Shown piece by piece: positions 48,950 to 57,239 of a stretch of 64,000 nt of DNA. Each line of letters begins with the position of its first letter. The stretch's first letter is position 1. The stretch comes from Halomonas litopenaei (GTDB taxonomy: Bacteria > Pseudomonadota > Gammaproteobacteria > Pseudomonadales > Halomonadaceae). Both the position numbers and the translations under genes were made by a program. The notes beneath the pieces are model-generated. The model ran no database searches and was not told the DNA's origin. It saw only the letters and a program-made list of their open reading frames with translations. Location: assembly GCF_003045775.1 (NCBI RefSeq), contig NZ_PXNS01000005.1:372001-436000 (forward strand), given 5' to 3'.

Positions 48950-49174
48950 CTAGAACCTTGGCAGTTCCGGGTGCGGCAGCTCGTTGTTGTGCACCATGCA
49001 TGGCACTGAACCTTGATCGCGCGCAGCGCGCCAGCGTCGGGACGCTCTCGTGGCTGTCATGGCTAGAACCTTGGCGGTTCCGGGTGCGGCAGCTCGTTGT
49101 TGTGCACGTGCATCGCACTGAACCTTGATCGCGCGCAGCGCGCCAGCGTCGGGACGCTCTCGTGGCTGTCATGG
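48950..49174 (-). repeat. Tandem array of duplicated glcD 3' ends
   Basis: Two extra copies of the end of glcD (stop codons at plus 49063 and 48950) follow the gene at 112- and 113-base spacing. Each ends HNNELPHPE.PRF and stop. Inward the copies read VPTLARCARSRFSAMH against the gene's IPTLARCAEFGAMH; most base changes are synonymous, and there is a 6-base insertion. The outer copy has one additional frame-disturbing base. No gene is present in this gap; 48782-48949 shows nothing recognisable. Confidence 0.9.
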
Positions 49175-50674
49175 CTAGAACCTTGGCAGTTCCGGGTGCG
49201 GCAGCTCGTTGTTGTGCACGTGCATCGCGCCGAACTCGGCGCACCGGGCCAACGTCGGGATGTTCTTGCCTGGGTTGAGCAGTCCCTCCGGGTCGAAGGC
49301 GGCCTTGACCGCGTGGAAGGCGGTGATCTCCAGGCTGTCGAACTGGGCACACATCTGGTTGATCTTCTCGCGGCCGACGCCGTGTTCACCGGTGATCGAA
49401 CCGCCGGCTTCCACGCATAGCTCGAGAATCTTGCCGCCCAGTGCCTCGGCGGTTTCGAGCTCCCCTTCGCGGTTGGCATCGAACAGGATCAAGGGGTGCA
49501 TGTTGCCGTCGCCGGCGTGGAAGACGTTGGCCACCTTGAGCCCGTACTGCTCTGACAGATCGCTGATGCCCTTGAGCACCCTCGGCAGCTCGCGGCGAGG
49601 AATGGTGCCGTCCATGCAGTAGTAGTCCGGCGACATGCGGCCGACCGCAGGGAAGGCGTTCTTGCGACCGGCCCAGAACTTTGCGCGTTCGGCCTCGTCG
49701 CGGGCGAGCTGAACGTCGCTGGCGCCAGCCTTGGCCAGCACCTCACGCACGGTCTCGATATCGTCGTCCACGTCGGCCTCGACGCCGTCGAGCTCGCACA
49801 GCAGGATCGCCTCGGCGTCCACCGGGTAGCCGGCTCGGATGAAGTCTTCGGCGGCGCGGATGGCCAGGTTGTCCATCATCTCGAGGCCACCTGGGATGAT
49901 ACCGGCGGCGATGATGTCACCGACCGCGGCGCCGGCCTTTTCCACGTCATCGAAACTGGCCATCAGCACCTTGGCGGTCTCGGGCTTGGGCAGCAGTTTG
50001 ACGGTGATCTCGGTGACCACGCCGAGCATGCCCTCGGAGCCCATCATCAGCGCCAGCAGGTCGAAACCGGGGCTGTCGAGCGCCTCGGAACCGATGGTCA
50101 TGCGCTCGCCCTCGATGGTCATCACCTCGAGCCTCAGCACGTTGTGTACGGTGAGGCCGTACTTGAGGCAGTGCACGCCGCCGGCGTTCTCGGCCACGTT
50201 GCCGCCGATCGAGCAGGCGATCTGGGAGGAGGGGTCCGGCGCATAGTAGAGCCCGTAGGGCGACGCCGCCTCGGAAATGGCCAGGTTGCGCACCCCTGGC
50301 TGGACCCGGGCGATGCGGGCGTCGGCGTCGATGTCGATAATCCGATTGAAGCGCGACATGACCAGCAGCACGCCTTGTTCCAGCGGCAGGGCCCCACCGG
50401 AAAGTCCGGTGCCAGCGCCGCGGGTGACCACCGGCACGCCGAGTTCACGACACTGCTTGAGCAGCGCCTCGACCTGGTCCAGGCGCTCTGGCAGGGCCAC
50501 CAGCATGGGCAGTACGCGGTAGGCCGACAGGCCGTCGCATTCGAAGGGGCGCAGGTCTTCCTCGCGGTGCAGCAGGGTGAGGTCGGGGACCACGCGGGTG
50601 AGTTCGGCGAGCACCTCGTTCTTGTCGCGGCGTGGCAAGGCGCCGTCCAGGCGTTCGTCATAGAGGATGTTCAT
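49175..50674 (-). CDS. glcD: Glycolate oxidase FAD-linked subunit GlcD
   Basis: A 499-residue FAD-linked oxidase. It has TRGAGTGLSGGALPLEQGVLL (FAD pocket), NVAENAGGVHCLKYGLT, and the C-terminal HAGDGNMHPLILFD and GGSITGEHGVGREK blocks. It oxidises glycolate (or D-lactate) to glyoxylate (or pyruvate). It is the first gene of glcDEFG, divergent from glcC. The 3' end is duplicated twice downstream. Confidence 0.96.
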   Translation of the reverse strand: MNILYDERLDGALPRRDKNEVLAELTRVVPDLTLLHREEDLRPFECDGLSAYRVLPMLVALPERLDQVEALLKQCRELGVPVVTRGAGTGLSGGALPLEQGVLLVMSRFNRIIDIDADARIARVQPGVRNLAISEAASPYGLYYAPDPSSQIACSIGGNVAENAGGVHCLKYGLTVHNVLRLEVMTIEGERMTIGSEALDSPGFDLLALMMGSEGMLGVVTEITVKLLPKPETAKVLMASFDDVEKAGAAVGDIIAAGIIPGGLEMMDNLAIRAAEDFIRAGYPVDAEAILLCELDGVEADVDDDIETVREVLAKAGASDVQLARDEAERAKFWAGRKNAFPAVGRMSPDYYCMDGTIPRRELPRVLKGISDLSEQYGLKVANVFHAGDGNMHPLILFDANREGELETAEALGGKILELCVEAGGSITGEHGVGREKINQMCAQFDSLEITAFHAVKAAFDPEGLLNPGKNIPTLARCAEFGAMHVHNNELPHPELPRF

Positions 50675-50776
50675 GACGCTTCCTCGGTTGAGCTAGCACG
50701 GTCGTGCGGCTAATGATGGTTATTGTCTGAACTACAATCTGCGTTGTCTTGACCTCGGTGTCCAGATTTTGGTTTG

Positions 50777-50789
50777 CTGGTCTGACCAG
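50777..50789. promoter_or_regulatory. GlcC-type operator
   Basis: CTGGTCTGACCAG is a perfect palindrome in the glcD/glcC divergent gap. It matches the TGGTnnnACCA core recognised by FadR/FCD-type GntR regulators such as LldR and PdhR. Confidence 0.7.
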
Positions 50790-50860
50790 TTATTGGCAGA
50801 TGTGCTCGGTTCAGGGCATCAATACGGACGACGAACCGCGCACGCTGCGGGAGGTAGGAC

Positions 50861-51634
50861 ATGTGGGACAACGAAGAACGACTGGCACCGAGCAGCACCT
50901 CCCAGGCCATCGCCTCGAAGCTGGAGACGCTGATCCTTGACGGTGTCTTTCGCCCAGGCCAGCTGTTGCCCTCGGAACGGCGGCTGTGTGAGCGGCTGGG
51001 GGTGGGGCGTTCCTCGCTGCGCGAGGCGCTTGGCAGCCTGCGAAGCAAAGGCGTGATCGTGACTCGCCAGGGGCGTGGCTCCGAGGTGGCGCCACTGGTG
51101 GAGGCGCCCCATGCCACGCCCTTGATGCACCTGTTTCGCGAGCACCCGCGCACCCTGTACGACCTGCTCGAGGTGCGTGCGCTGCTGGAAGGGGAGTCGG
51201 CGAGCCTGGCCGCGAGCCGCGGCACCGCCTCGGACAGGGTGCTGATCACCCGACGCTATCGCGAGATGGCGGACTACGTGGAAAAGGCGGACCCCCTCGA
51301 GGTGGAGCGTCTGGCGCGACTCGACCATGCCTTTCACCTGGCGATCTGCCAGGCGTCGCATAACCCGGTGCTGGCGCATACGCTGCAGAGCCTGACCGAT
51401 CTGCTGCTGAGCTCGGTGTTCGCCTCGGTCAAGCACCTCTATCATCGCCCTGACGCCAGGGACATGATCAACCGCCAGCACGCCCGCCTGCACCGAGCCG
51501 TGGTAGAGGGCAAGCCACAACTGGCGCGGCGGGTGGCGCTGGAGCACCTGTCCACCATCGGTGACATGCTGCGCGAGATCGAGGCCGAGGATCAGCGTCT
51601 GGAGCGCTCGGCCATGCGCCTGGAAGAGTGGTAA
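50861..51634 (+). CDS. glcC: GntR-family (FCD) regulator of glycolate oxidase
   Basis: A 257-residue protein. The winged helix is ILDGVFRPGQLLPSERRLCERLGVGRSSLREAL (read in parts), and the C-terminal FCD domain carries metal/ligand histidines in LDHAFHLAICQASHN and RQHARLHRAV. It is divergent from glcD with a fitting operator between them, so it is the likely glycolate-responsive activator GlcC. It converges on the next GntR gene. Confidence 0.9.
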   Translation: MWDNEERLAPSSTSQAIASKLETLILDGVFRPGQLLPSERRLCERLGVGRSSLREALGSLRSKGVIVTRQGRGSEVAPLVEAPHATPLMHLFREHPRTLYDLLEVRALLEGESASLAASRGTASDRVLITRRYREMADYVEKADPLEVERLARLDHAFHLAICQASHNPVLAHTLQSLTDLLLSSVFASVKHLYHRPDARDMINRQHARLHRAVVEGKPQLARRVALEHLSTIGDMLREIEAEDQRLERSAMRLEEW

Positions 51635-51680
51635 GTGCCGGAACGACGGCAGAGACTTCTGCGCGCCGTCCCGGGACCTG

Positions 51681-52340
51681 CTATTCCTCGTCGATGATGC
51701 CGCTGACGGCGGCTACCTCGAGCTTGTGGCCGAGGTGCGCGCGCAGGATGTCGCCCAGGCGCTTGCCATCGCGGGCCTCGATCGCCTCCAGCATGGCCTC
51801 GTGGTCGGCGACGGCCTTGGCCCAGTTGGCCGAGCCCATCTCGACGCTGTAGCGAATGCGCTTCACCCTTTGGCTCAGGTTGTTGTACATCTCGATCAGC
51901 ACGTCGTTGTTCGACGCGGCCAGGATGCGTTCGTGGATCTGCTGGTTGACCTCGAAGTAGGGGGCCAGCTCCTGGCGCTGGTAGTGACCCAGCATCAGCT
52001 GATGCAGACGACGGATCTCCTCGATGTCGGCGTCTGTCAGGTGCTGACAGGCCAGTTCACCGGACAGGCCTTCCAGGGCGCCCATGACGTCATAGGTATT
52101 CTTGACCCCACGCCGGGTCAATCGCACCACGCGGGAGCCTCGGTTGGGCAGGTTCTCGACCAGCCCTTCGGACGTCAGCACCTTGAGGGCTTCTCTGAGC
52201 GGGGTGCGTGACACACCAAAGGTTTCACACAGGGCCTTTTCGGCGATCTTCTCGCCGGGCAGCAGGCTGCCTTGCTCGATCAGGTCGCGGATCCTGTCGG
52301 CCACTTCCAGGTACAGGCTACGCGGCTGAATCTTTTCCAT
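51681..52340 (-). CDS. GntR-family (FCD) regulator of the TRAP 3 cluster
   Basis: A 219-residue GntR/FCD regulator. The helix-turn-helix is IAEKALCETFGVSRTPLREALKVL. It is divergent from the GlcG-like gene and the following TRAP/CoA cluster. An ATGAATTCAT palindrome lies in the divergent gap, and similar A/T-rich motifs occur before dctP (53267) and before the aminotransferase gene (58505), suggesting it controls the whole block. The effector is unknown. Confidence 0.85.
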   Translation of the reverse strand: MEKIQPRSLYLEVADRIRDLIEQGSLLPGEKIAEKALCETFGVSRTPLREALKVLTSEGLVENLPNRGSRVVRLTRRGVKNTYDVMGALEGLSGELACQHLTDADIEEIRRLHQLMLGHYQRQELAPYFEVNQQIHERILAASNNDVLIEMYNNLSQRVKRIRYSVEMGSANWAKAVADHEAMLEAIEARDGKRLGDILRAHLGHKLEVAAVSGIIDEE

Positions 52341-52405
52341 AGCGGATTTCCCGGGCTCATCATCGTTTGACGGTCGAACGCTTGACGGTTCAACTTTTCC
52401 GTATT

Positions 52406-52427
52406 ATGAATTCATTATTCAAATTAT
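52406..52427. promoter_or_regulatory. Candidate GntR operator, site 1
   Basis: The palindrome ATGAATTCAT (52406-52415) lies within ATTCATTATTCAAATTAT (52410-52427), in the gap between the divergent GntR and GlcG-like genes. Related sequences occur at 53267 and 58505. Confidence 0.5.
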
Positions 52428-52496
52428 GCGAGTGTTGGCGAGCGTATTTGGCCAGGCACTCGGGTAACCCTGTGAGGCAGCGGAGGGTGGGGCCGA

Positions 52497-53051
52497 ATGG
52501 CATCGATCGGATTCCGGCCGCTGTCTTGCTGCCTGCCTTTTCTGTCTTCTCTCATATCTTGCGCTGGAGTTGCTATGGCCGGAAACGTATTTCTTGCACA
52601 GGTACAGTTGTCGCGTCAGTCGGCGCGGCAATTGCTCGACGCCGCCTTCGCCTTTGCCCGCAAGGGCGAACTGCCTCCTCTGACCGCGGTGGTGCTGGAC
52701 GCCGGCGGCAATCCGGTGGCGGCCGAGCGTGAAGACGGCTGCAGCCCACTGCGCTGGCCGGTGGCCAACGGCAAGGCCTACGCGGCGCTGGGTATCGGGG
52801 TGTCCAGTGGTACCACCGGCGAGCGCAATCGCGAGCGTCCCGCCTTCCTGGCGGCGGTGGCCGAGGCCTCCGGGGGCCGCTTCGTGCCGGTGGCGGGGGG
52901 AGTGCTGATCCTGGATGACGATCAGCGCATCCTGGGCGCGGTCGGTATCAGTGGCGCTTCCTCGGCCGACGATCAGGCCGCCGCCATCGCTGGCATCGAG
53001 GCGGCAGGCTGGCAAGCCGGGCTGGAGCCCGAGACGGTCTCAGATCCCTGA
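52497..53051 (+). CDS. GlcG/HbpS-like heme-binding family protein
   Basis: A DUF336 protein with FVPVAGGVLILDDDQRILGAVGISGASS and PLTAVVLDAGGNPVAAERED. Two starts are possible. The first, at 52497 behind a strong GGAGGG, adds a hydrophobic leader (LSCCLPFLSSLISCAGVAMA) that looks like a signal peptide, giving 184 residues. The second, at 52575 (MAGNVFLAQ, 158 residues), also has a GGAG site. Secreted heme-binding relatives exist, so export is possible. It heads the TRAP 3 region and is followed by a clear terminator. Confidence 0.8.
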   Translation: MASIGFRPLSCCLPFLSSLISCAGVAMAGNVFLAQVQLSRQSARQLLDAAFAFARKGELPPLTAVVLDAGGNPVAAEREDGCSPLRWPVANGKAYAALGIGVSSGTTGERNRERPAFLAAVAEASGGRFVPVAGGVLILDDDQRILGAVGISGASSADDQAAAIAGIEAAGWQAGLEPETVSDP

Positions 53052-53111
53052 TTTCGGTCTGGCAACTGTCTGGCAAAAGGGACGGGTGCTGGACCGACCA
53101 GCAAGCGACAG

Positions 53112-53136
53112 AGCGAGCCTTCGAGCTCGCTTTTTT
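53112..53136 (+). terminator. Rho-independent terminator after the GlcG-like gene
   Basis: AGCGAGC pairs with GCTCGCT around a six-base loop and is followed by a run of T. It lies 60 bases after the stop. Confidence 0.9.
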
Positions 53137-53236
53137 CGTGCATGTCTCCAGGGATGCAGCAAGGGAGCGAGTGGCTTGGATAGCTCGTTGTTTCGATATA
53201 AGACACTGAAAGTTAAGAAATAAATATTCTCTAAGG

Positions 53237-53281
53237 CGAGTTTGCGAAAGACAAAAGTATAATACCTAATTTTGAATTATG
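53237..53281 (+). promoter_or_regulatory. Promoter of TRAP system 3 with candidate GntR site 2
   Basis: A consensus -10 TATAAT (53258-53263) lies in an A/T-rich tract; the -35 is weak. TAATTTTGAATTATG (53267-53281), just past the -10, resembles the reverse complement of the site at 52410 (CATAATTCAAAATTA). A repressor there would block transcription start. A 200-base leader follows before dctP and has no recognised element. Confidence 0.55.
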
Positions 53282-53487
53282 TATCCATATTGACCCTGAC
53301 CCAGCGGGAAGCGACTCCTGTCCCCAGGCCCTGAACGCCCTGGAAACGGAAAGCTCAAGTGACGGAATCCGCGACTGACGGAACCGTTACGTGAAGAGCA
53401 CGCCAGCTCCCGTTGAGGCTTCCTCCAGGGTGCCAGTCGGCGCCCACCGCCAGACCACGATGGACAACAACAATCGGAGTGAGGGTT

Positions 53488-54462
53488 ATGAAACTGCTGA
53501 AGACCGTACTGGCCGCATCCGTACTGGCGCTTGGCGTCGGTGCCGCTCAGGCCGACGAGGTGCAGATCAAGTTCGGCCACGTCGGTGGCCCGGGATCGCT
53601 GTTCGAGAAGACCGCCAACGAGTTCGCCCGTCTGGCCAACGAGCGCCTGGAAGGCGAGGCCGAGGTGGTGACCTATGGCTCCAGCCAGCTGGGTTCCGAC
53701 GAGCAGATGCTCAACAAGCTCAAGCTCGGCACCATCGATCTGTCGCTGCCGTCGTCGATCATGAGCAGCGTGGCGCCGGAATTCTCGCTGTTCGAGATGC
53801 CCTACCTGATCGAGGACCGGGAGCACCTCGCCCGAGTCCGCGACGAGGTACTGCGCGATGTCCTGTATCCGGTCGCCGAAGACAAGCGCTACCGCATCAT
53901 CGGCATCTGGGAGAACGGCTTCCGCCAGATCACCAACAACGTCCGCCCGATCGTGGTCCCTGAGGATCTGGACGGCATCAAGCTGCGTACCCCCAACGGT
54001 GTGTGGCGGGTCGAGATGTTCAAGAGCTACGGCGCATCGCCGGCGCCCATGGCGCTGTCCGAGGCGTTCGTCGCGCTGCAGACCGGCGCCATGGACGGTC
54101 AGGAAAACCCGCTGGTACAGATCTATTCCCAGCGCTTCCAGGAGGTTCAGGACTACCTGTCGCTGTCCAATCACGTCTATTCCCCGGCCTATGTGCTGGC
54201 AGGTGCCAGTTGGACCCGCCTGCCCGAGCACGTCCGCGAGGTGCTGATCGAGACCGCCGAAGAGGTCGAGGCCTTCGCACTGGAGCAGGGCGCCTCGCTT
54301 GACGAAAGCCTGGTCAGCACCATGGAAGAGGAAGGCATGGAGGTGAACGAGGTCGACACCGACGCCTTCGTCGAGGGTTCCCGCGGGATCTACGAGAAGT
54401 TCGCCGCCGAGGTGGAAGGTGGTGAGGAACTGTTGTCGCGGGTGGAAGCACTGCGCGAATAA
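53488..54462 (+). CDS. dctP: TRAP transporter substrate-binding protein (DctP), system 3
   Basis: A 324-residue receptor with a Sec signal (MKLLKTVLAASVLALGVGAA, cleavage near AQADE). The mature protein has FGHVGGPGSLFEKTANEF, the clamp region DGIKLRTPNGVWRVEMFKSY, and ALQTGAMDGQENPLVQI. It belongs to the classic DctP/sialic-acid-like receptor group that binds carboxylates. GGAGTGAGGG precedes the ATG. DctQ and DctM follow. Confidence 0.93.
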   Translation: MKLLKTVLAASVLALGVGAAQADEVQIKFGHVGGPGSLFEKTANEFARLANERLEGEAEVVTYGSSQLGSDEQMLNKLKLGTIDLSLPSSIMSSVAPEFSLFEMPYLIEDREHLARVRDEVLRDVLYPVAEDKRYRIIGIWENGFRQITNNVRPIVVPEDLDGIKLRTPNGVWRVEMFKSYGASPAPMALSEAFVALQTGAMDGQENPLVQIYSQRFQEVQDYLSLSNHVYSPAYVLAGASWTRLPEHVREVLIETAEEVEAFALEQGASLDESLVSTMEEEGMEVNEVDTDAFVEGSRGIYEKFAAEVEGGEELLSRVEALRE

Positions 54463-54524
54463 CGCCTGTCCACTGCGGCCTCTCCACTTTCGGTGAGGCC
54501 GCATCCACCTTCGGAGGATGCTCT

Positions 54525-55091
54525 GTGCTTACCACCATTTCCGCGGCCTACCAGAAGATTCTGGAGGTCATCGTCTTTCTCAATGTGCTGGCGCTGACCC
54601 TGGTGGTGACCATCGGGTTCGCGTCACGCCTGTTGGGCTCTCCTTTCAGCTGGTACGACGAGGTCGCCTCGATCGGACTGGCCTGGCTGACCTACTACGG
54701 CGCCGCCCTGGCCGCCCTCAAGGGCGCCCATATCGCCTGTCCCAGCGTGATCAACATGGTTTCGCCGTCCATTCGCCTGCCCATCGCGCTGCTCGCCGAG
54801 GCGATCACCATCGGCTTCTTCGTGCTGCTCGGCGTCACTGGTTTTCAGGTGGTGCAGATTCTTGAAGGCTCCACCCTGGTGAGCCTGCCCAGCATCTCGG
54901 TGCAGTTCACCCAGTCGGTGATTCCGATCGGTGCCGCGATGTTCATTCTCGCCCAGCTGCTCAGGCTCCCCGAGGTCATCCGGGCGGCCAAGGGAGCCGG
55001 CTTCGTCGATCACGAGCTCGAAGAGGCCGGTGTGCTGGCCGACGACGTGCGTACCGACGATTCACCCACCGGTCCGCAGCGCGCCAGCTGA
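54525..55091 (+). CDS. dctQ: TRAP transporter small permease (DctQ), system 3
   Basis: A 188-residue, four-helix protein with LGSPFSWYDEVASIGLAWLTYYGAA (read in parts) followed by KGAHIACPSV. It starts with GTG behind GGAGG, 62 bases after dctP. The C-terminal 30 residues are acidic and extend beyond the usual DctQ core. Confidence 0.92.
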   Translation: MLTTISAAYQKILEVIVFLNVLALTLVVTIGFASRLLGSPFSWYDEVASIGLAWLTYYGAALAALKGAHIACPSVINMVSPSIRLPIALLAEAITIGFFVLLGVTGFQVVQILEGSTLVSLPSISVQFTQSVIPIGAAMFILAQLLRLPEVIRAAKGAGFVDHELEEAGVLADDVRTDDSPTGPQRAS

Positions 55092-55104
55092 CGAGGAGAA
55101 CCCC

Positions 55105-56391
55105 ATGATCATTGCTTCCATGTTCTTCGGCCTGATCGGGCTGATACTGATCAACGTGCCGGTGGCCATCGCCCTCGGCCTCGTCGGCGCCCTGGCCACC
55201 GTGGCCAGCTACGGCACCCTGGCCCTGCCCAATGTCGGCATGGTGATGTTCGACGGTGCTACCAAGTTCCCGCTGATCGCGATACCGCTGTTCATCCTGG
55301 CCGGCGCCATCATGAACGCCTCGAGCATCTCGCGCCGTCTGATCGATCTGGCCTCGGCCATGGTCGGCTTCATCAAGGGCGGTCTCGCCATGGTGACCAT
55401 CGGCGCCTCGATCTTCTTTGCCGAGATCTCTGGCTCCGCCGTCGCCGGTGTCTCGGCGATCGGCTCGATCCTGATTCCGGCCATGCGCAAGAAGGGCTAC
55501 TCCAAGGAGTTCGCCGCAGCCATCTCGTCCTCGGCGGCGAGCCTGGCGATCATCCTGCCGCCGTCGATCCCGATGATCCTCTACGCGGTCATGTCCGGCG
55601 AATCGGTGGTCAAGATGTTCGTCGCCGGCATCTTCCCAGGGCTGCTCGGCGCCCTGGGGCTGGCGGCCATGTGCTACTTCCTGGCGCGTCGTCACAACCT
55701 GCCGGCGGAGCAGAGCTTCCAGGCCTCGCGTCTGTGGGAGGCCTTCAAGGGCGCCATCTGGGCGCTGCTGATTCCGGTGATCATCCTCGGCGGCATCTTC
55801 GGCGGCATCGTCACCGCCACCGAGGGCGCGGCGCTGGCGGTGGTCGTGGCGATCTTCATCAGCGCGGTGATCTATCGCGAGTTCAGCCTCAAGATCTTCT
55901 ACAAGGCCTGTCTCGATGCTGGCGTGCAGACGGCGGTGGTGATGCTGCTGGTGGCTTCCTCTGCAGTGGTCGGTCTGTATCTGACCGAGACCCAGATTCC
56001 CCAGCAGCTGGCCAACTCGATCGCCGAGATGACCGACAACAAGTACGTGGTACTGGCGCTTCTGAACGTCATCTTCCTGGTGCTGGGCATCTTCCTGCAC
56101 TCGGCGGCGGCGATCATCCTGGTGGTGCCCATCGTGCTGCCGCTGGTGACCGCGGTGGGCATCGATCCGCTGCACTTCGGTCTGATCGTGACGCTGAACC
56201 TGGCCATCGGCCAGCAGACCCCGCCGGTGGCCAGCGTACTGATCGCTTCCTGCTCCATCGCCAAGGCCGACATCTGGGCCACCACGCGCACCAATCTTTG
56301 GTTCCTGGCGGTGCTGTTCGTGATCCTGCTGATCAACACCTACGTGCCCGCCGTGGCCCTGGCGCTGGTCAACCTGATCTACGGCGTGTGA
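55105..56391 (+). CDS. dctM: TRAP transporter large permease (DctM), system 3
   Basis: A 428-residue polytopic permease starting MIIASMFFGLIGLILINVPV. Family blocks are LIAIPLFILAGAIMNASSIS, AASLAIILPPSIPMILYAVM and a late NLAIGQQTPPVASVLIAS. It is the translocating subunit of system 3. The start lies 13 bases after dctQ, with GAGGAG upstream. Confidence 0.95.
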   Translation: MIIASMFFGLIGLILINVPVAIALGLVGALATVASYGTLALPNVGMVMFDGATKFPLIAIPLFILAGAIMNASSISRRLIDLASAMVGFIKGGLAMVTIGASIFFAEISGSAVAGVSAIGSILIPAMRKKGYSKEFAAAISSSAASLAIILPPSIPMILYAVMSGESVVKMFVAGIFPGLLGALGLAAMCYFLARRHNLPAEQSFQASRLWEAFKGAIWALLIPVIILGGIFGGIVTATEGAALAVVVAIFISAVIYREFSLKIFYKACLDAGVQTAVVMLLVASSAVVGLYLTETQIPQQLANSIAEMTDNKYVVLALLNVIFLVLGIFLHSAAAIILVVPIVLPLVTAVGIDPLHFGLIVTLNLAIGQQTPPVASVLIASCSIAKADIWATTRTNLWFLAVLFVILLINTYVPAVALALVNLIYGV

Positions 56392-56419
56392 TCGCGACCA
56401 CCACAAGGAGAACAACGAC

Positions 56420-57214
56420 ATGAGCGACAACGATCAGGGCCAGGTGCACTACCACAGCGAAGATGGCGTCGCCTGGCTGACCTTCGATCGCACCGCCAGC
56501 CGCAACGCCATGACCTGGCAGATGTACGACCAGCTCGAGGCCCACTGCGAGACCATCGAGAACGACCCGGAGCTGGTCGCGGTAGTCATGCGTGGCGCCG
56601 GCGGAGAAGCCTTCGTCGCCGGCACTGACATCAAGCAGTTCGCTGCCTTCGACAAGGGCGAAGACGCCATCGCCTACGAGCGTCGCATCGACCGGGTGGT
56701 CGGGCGGGTGGAGACCCTGCCGCTGCCGACGCTGGCGCTGCTGGAAGGCTTCTGTGTCGGCGGTGGCGCGGCCATCGCTCTGGCCTGCGACTTCCGCCTG
56801 GCGACACCGAGTCTCAAGTTCGGTATCCCCATCGCCAGGACGCTGGGCAACTGCCTGTCGATCACCAACGTCTCGCGGCTGGTCGAGCACGCCGGTATCG
56901 CCCGGGCCAAGCAGGTACTGATGGCGGGCGAACTGGTACGTGCCGAGGAGGCCCTGGCCCTGGGGCTGGTCGGCGAGATCGTCGACGCCGAGGCCATCGA
57001 GGCGACGGTGGCCGAGCGGGCGCAGGCGTTCAAGGAGCGTGCCCCCTTGACCGTGCGGGCGGCCAAGGAGGTGATCCAGCGGGTCATCGAACAGCGCCGC
57101 CCGGCCTTCGACGCCAGCGACGACTGGATCGCCACCTGCTACACCAGCCGCGACTTCAAGGCCGCGGTGGACAAGTTCGTCAACAAGACACCCTTCCGCT
57201 GGCAGGGCCGATAA
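56420..57214 (+). CDS. Enoyl-CoA hydratase/isomerase family protein
   Basis: A 264-residue crotonase-fold enzyme. The oxyanion-hole regions are AFVAGTDIKQFAAFDKGED and GFCVGGGAAIALACDFRLAT. Crotonases hydrate or isomerise acyl-CoA thioesters. It is in an operon with TRAP 3 and a CaiB-type CoA transferase, so it probably acts on the CoA ester of the imported acid. The exact substrate is unknown. Confidence 0.88.
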   Translation: MSDNDQGQVHYHSEDGVAWLTFDRTASRNAMTWQMYDQLEAHCETIENDPELVAVVMRGAGGEAFVAGTDIKQFAAFDKGEDAIAYERRIDRVVGRVETLPLPTLALLEGFCVGGGAAIALACDFRLATPSLKFGIPIARTLGNCLSITNVSRLVEHAGIARAKQVLMAGELVRAEEALALGLVGEIVDAEAIEATVAERAQAFKERAPLTVRAAKEVIQRVIEQRRPAFDASDDWIATCYTSRDFKAAVDKFVNKTPFRWQGR

Positions 57215-57239
57215 AGGCCCTGAGGCAAGGAGAACCACA

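Noticed and set aside
45890..49174. Repeat arrays considered as CRISPR
   Set aside because: Units of 98-113 bases have no unique spacers, contain coding gene ends with stop codons, and no cas genes are present.
54976..56430. 484-residue antisense frame opposite dctM of TRAP 3
   Set aside because: Highly biased composition (R, D, H, Q) typical of an antisense shadow, no start context, and the plus strand is a clear DctM.
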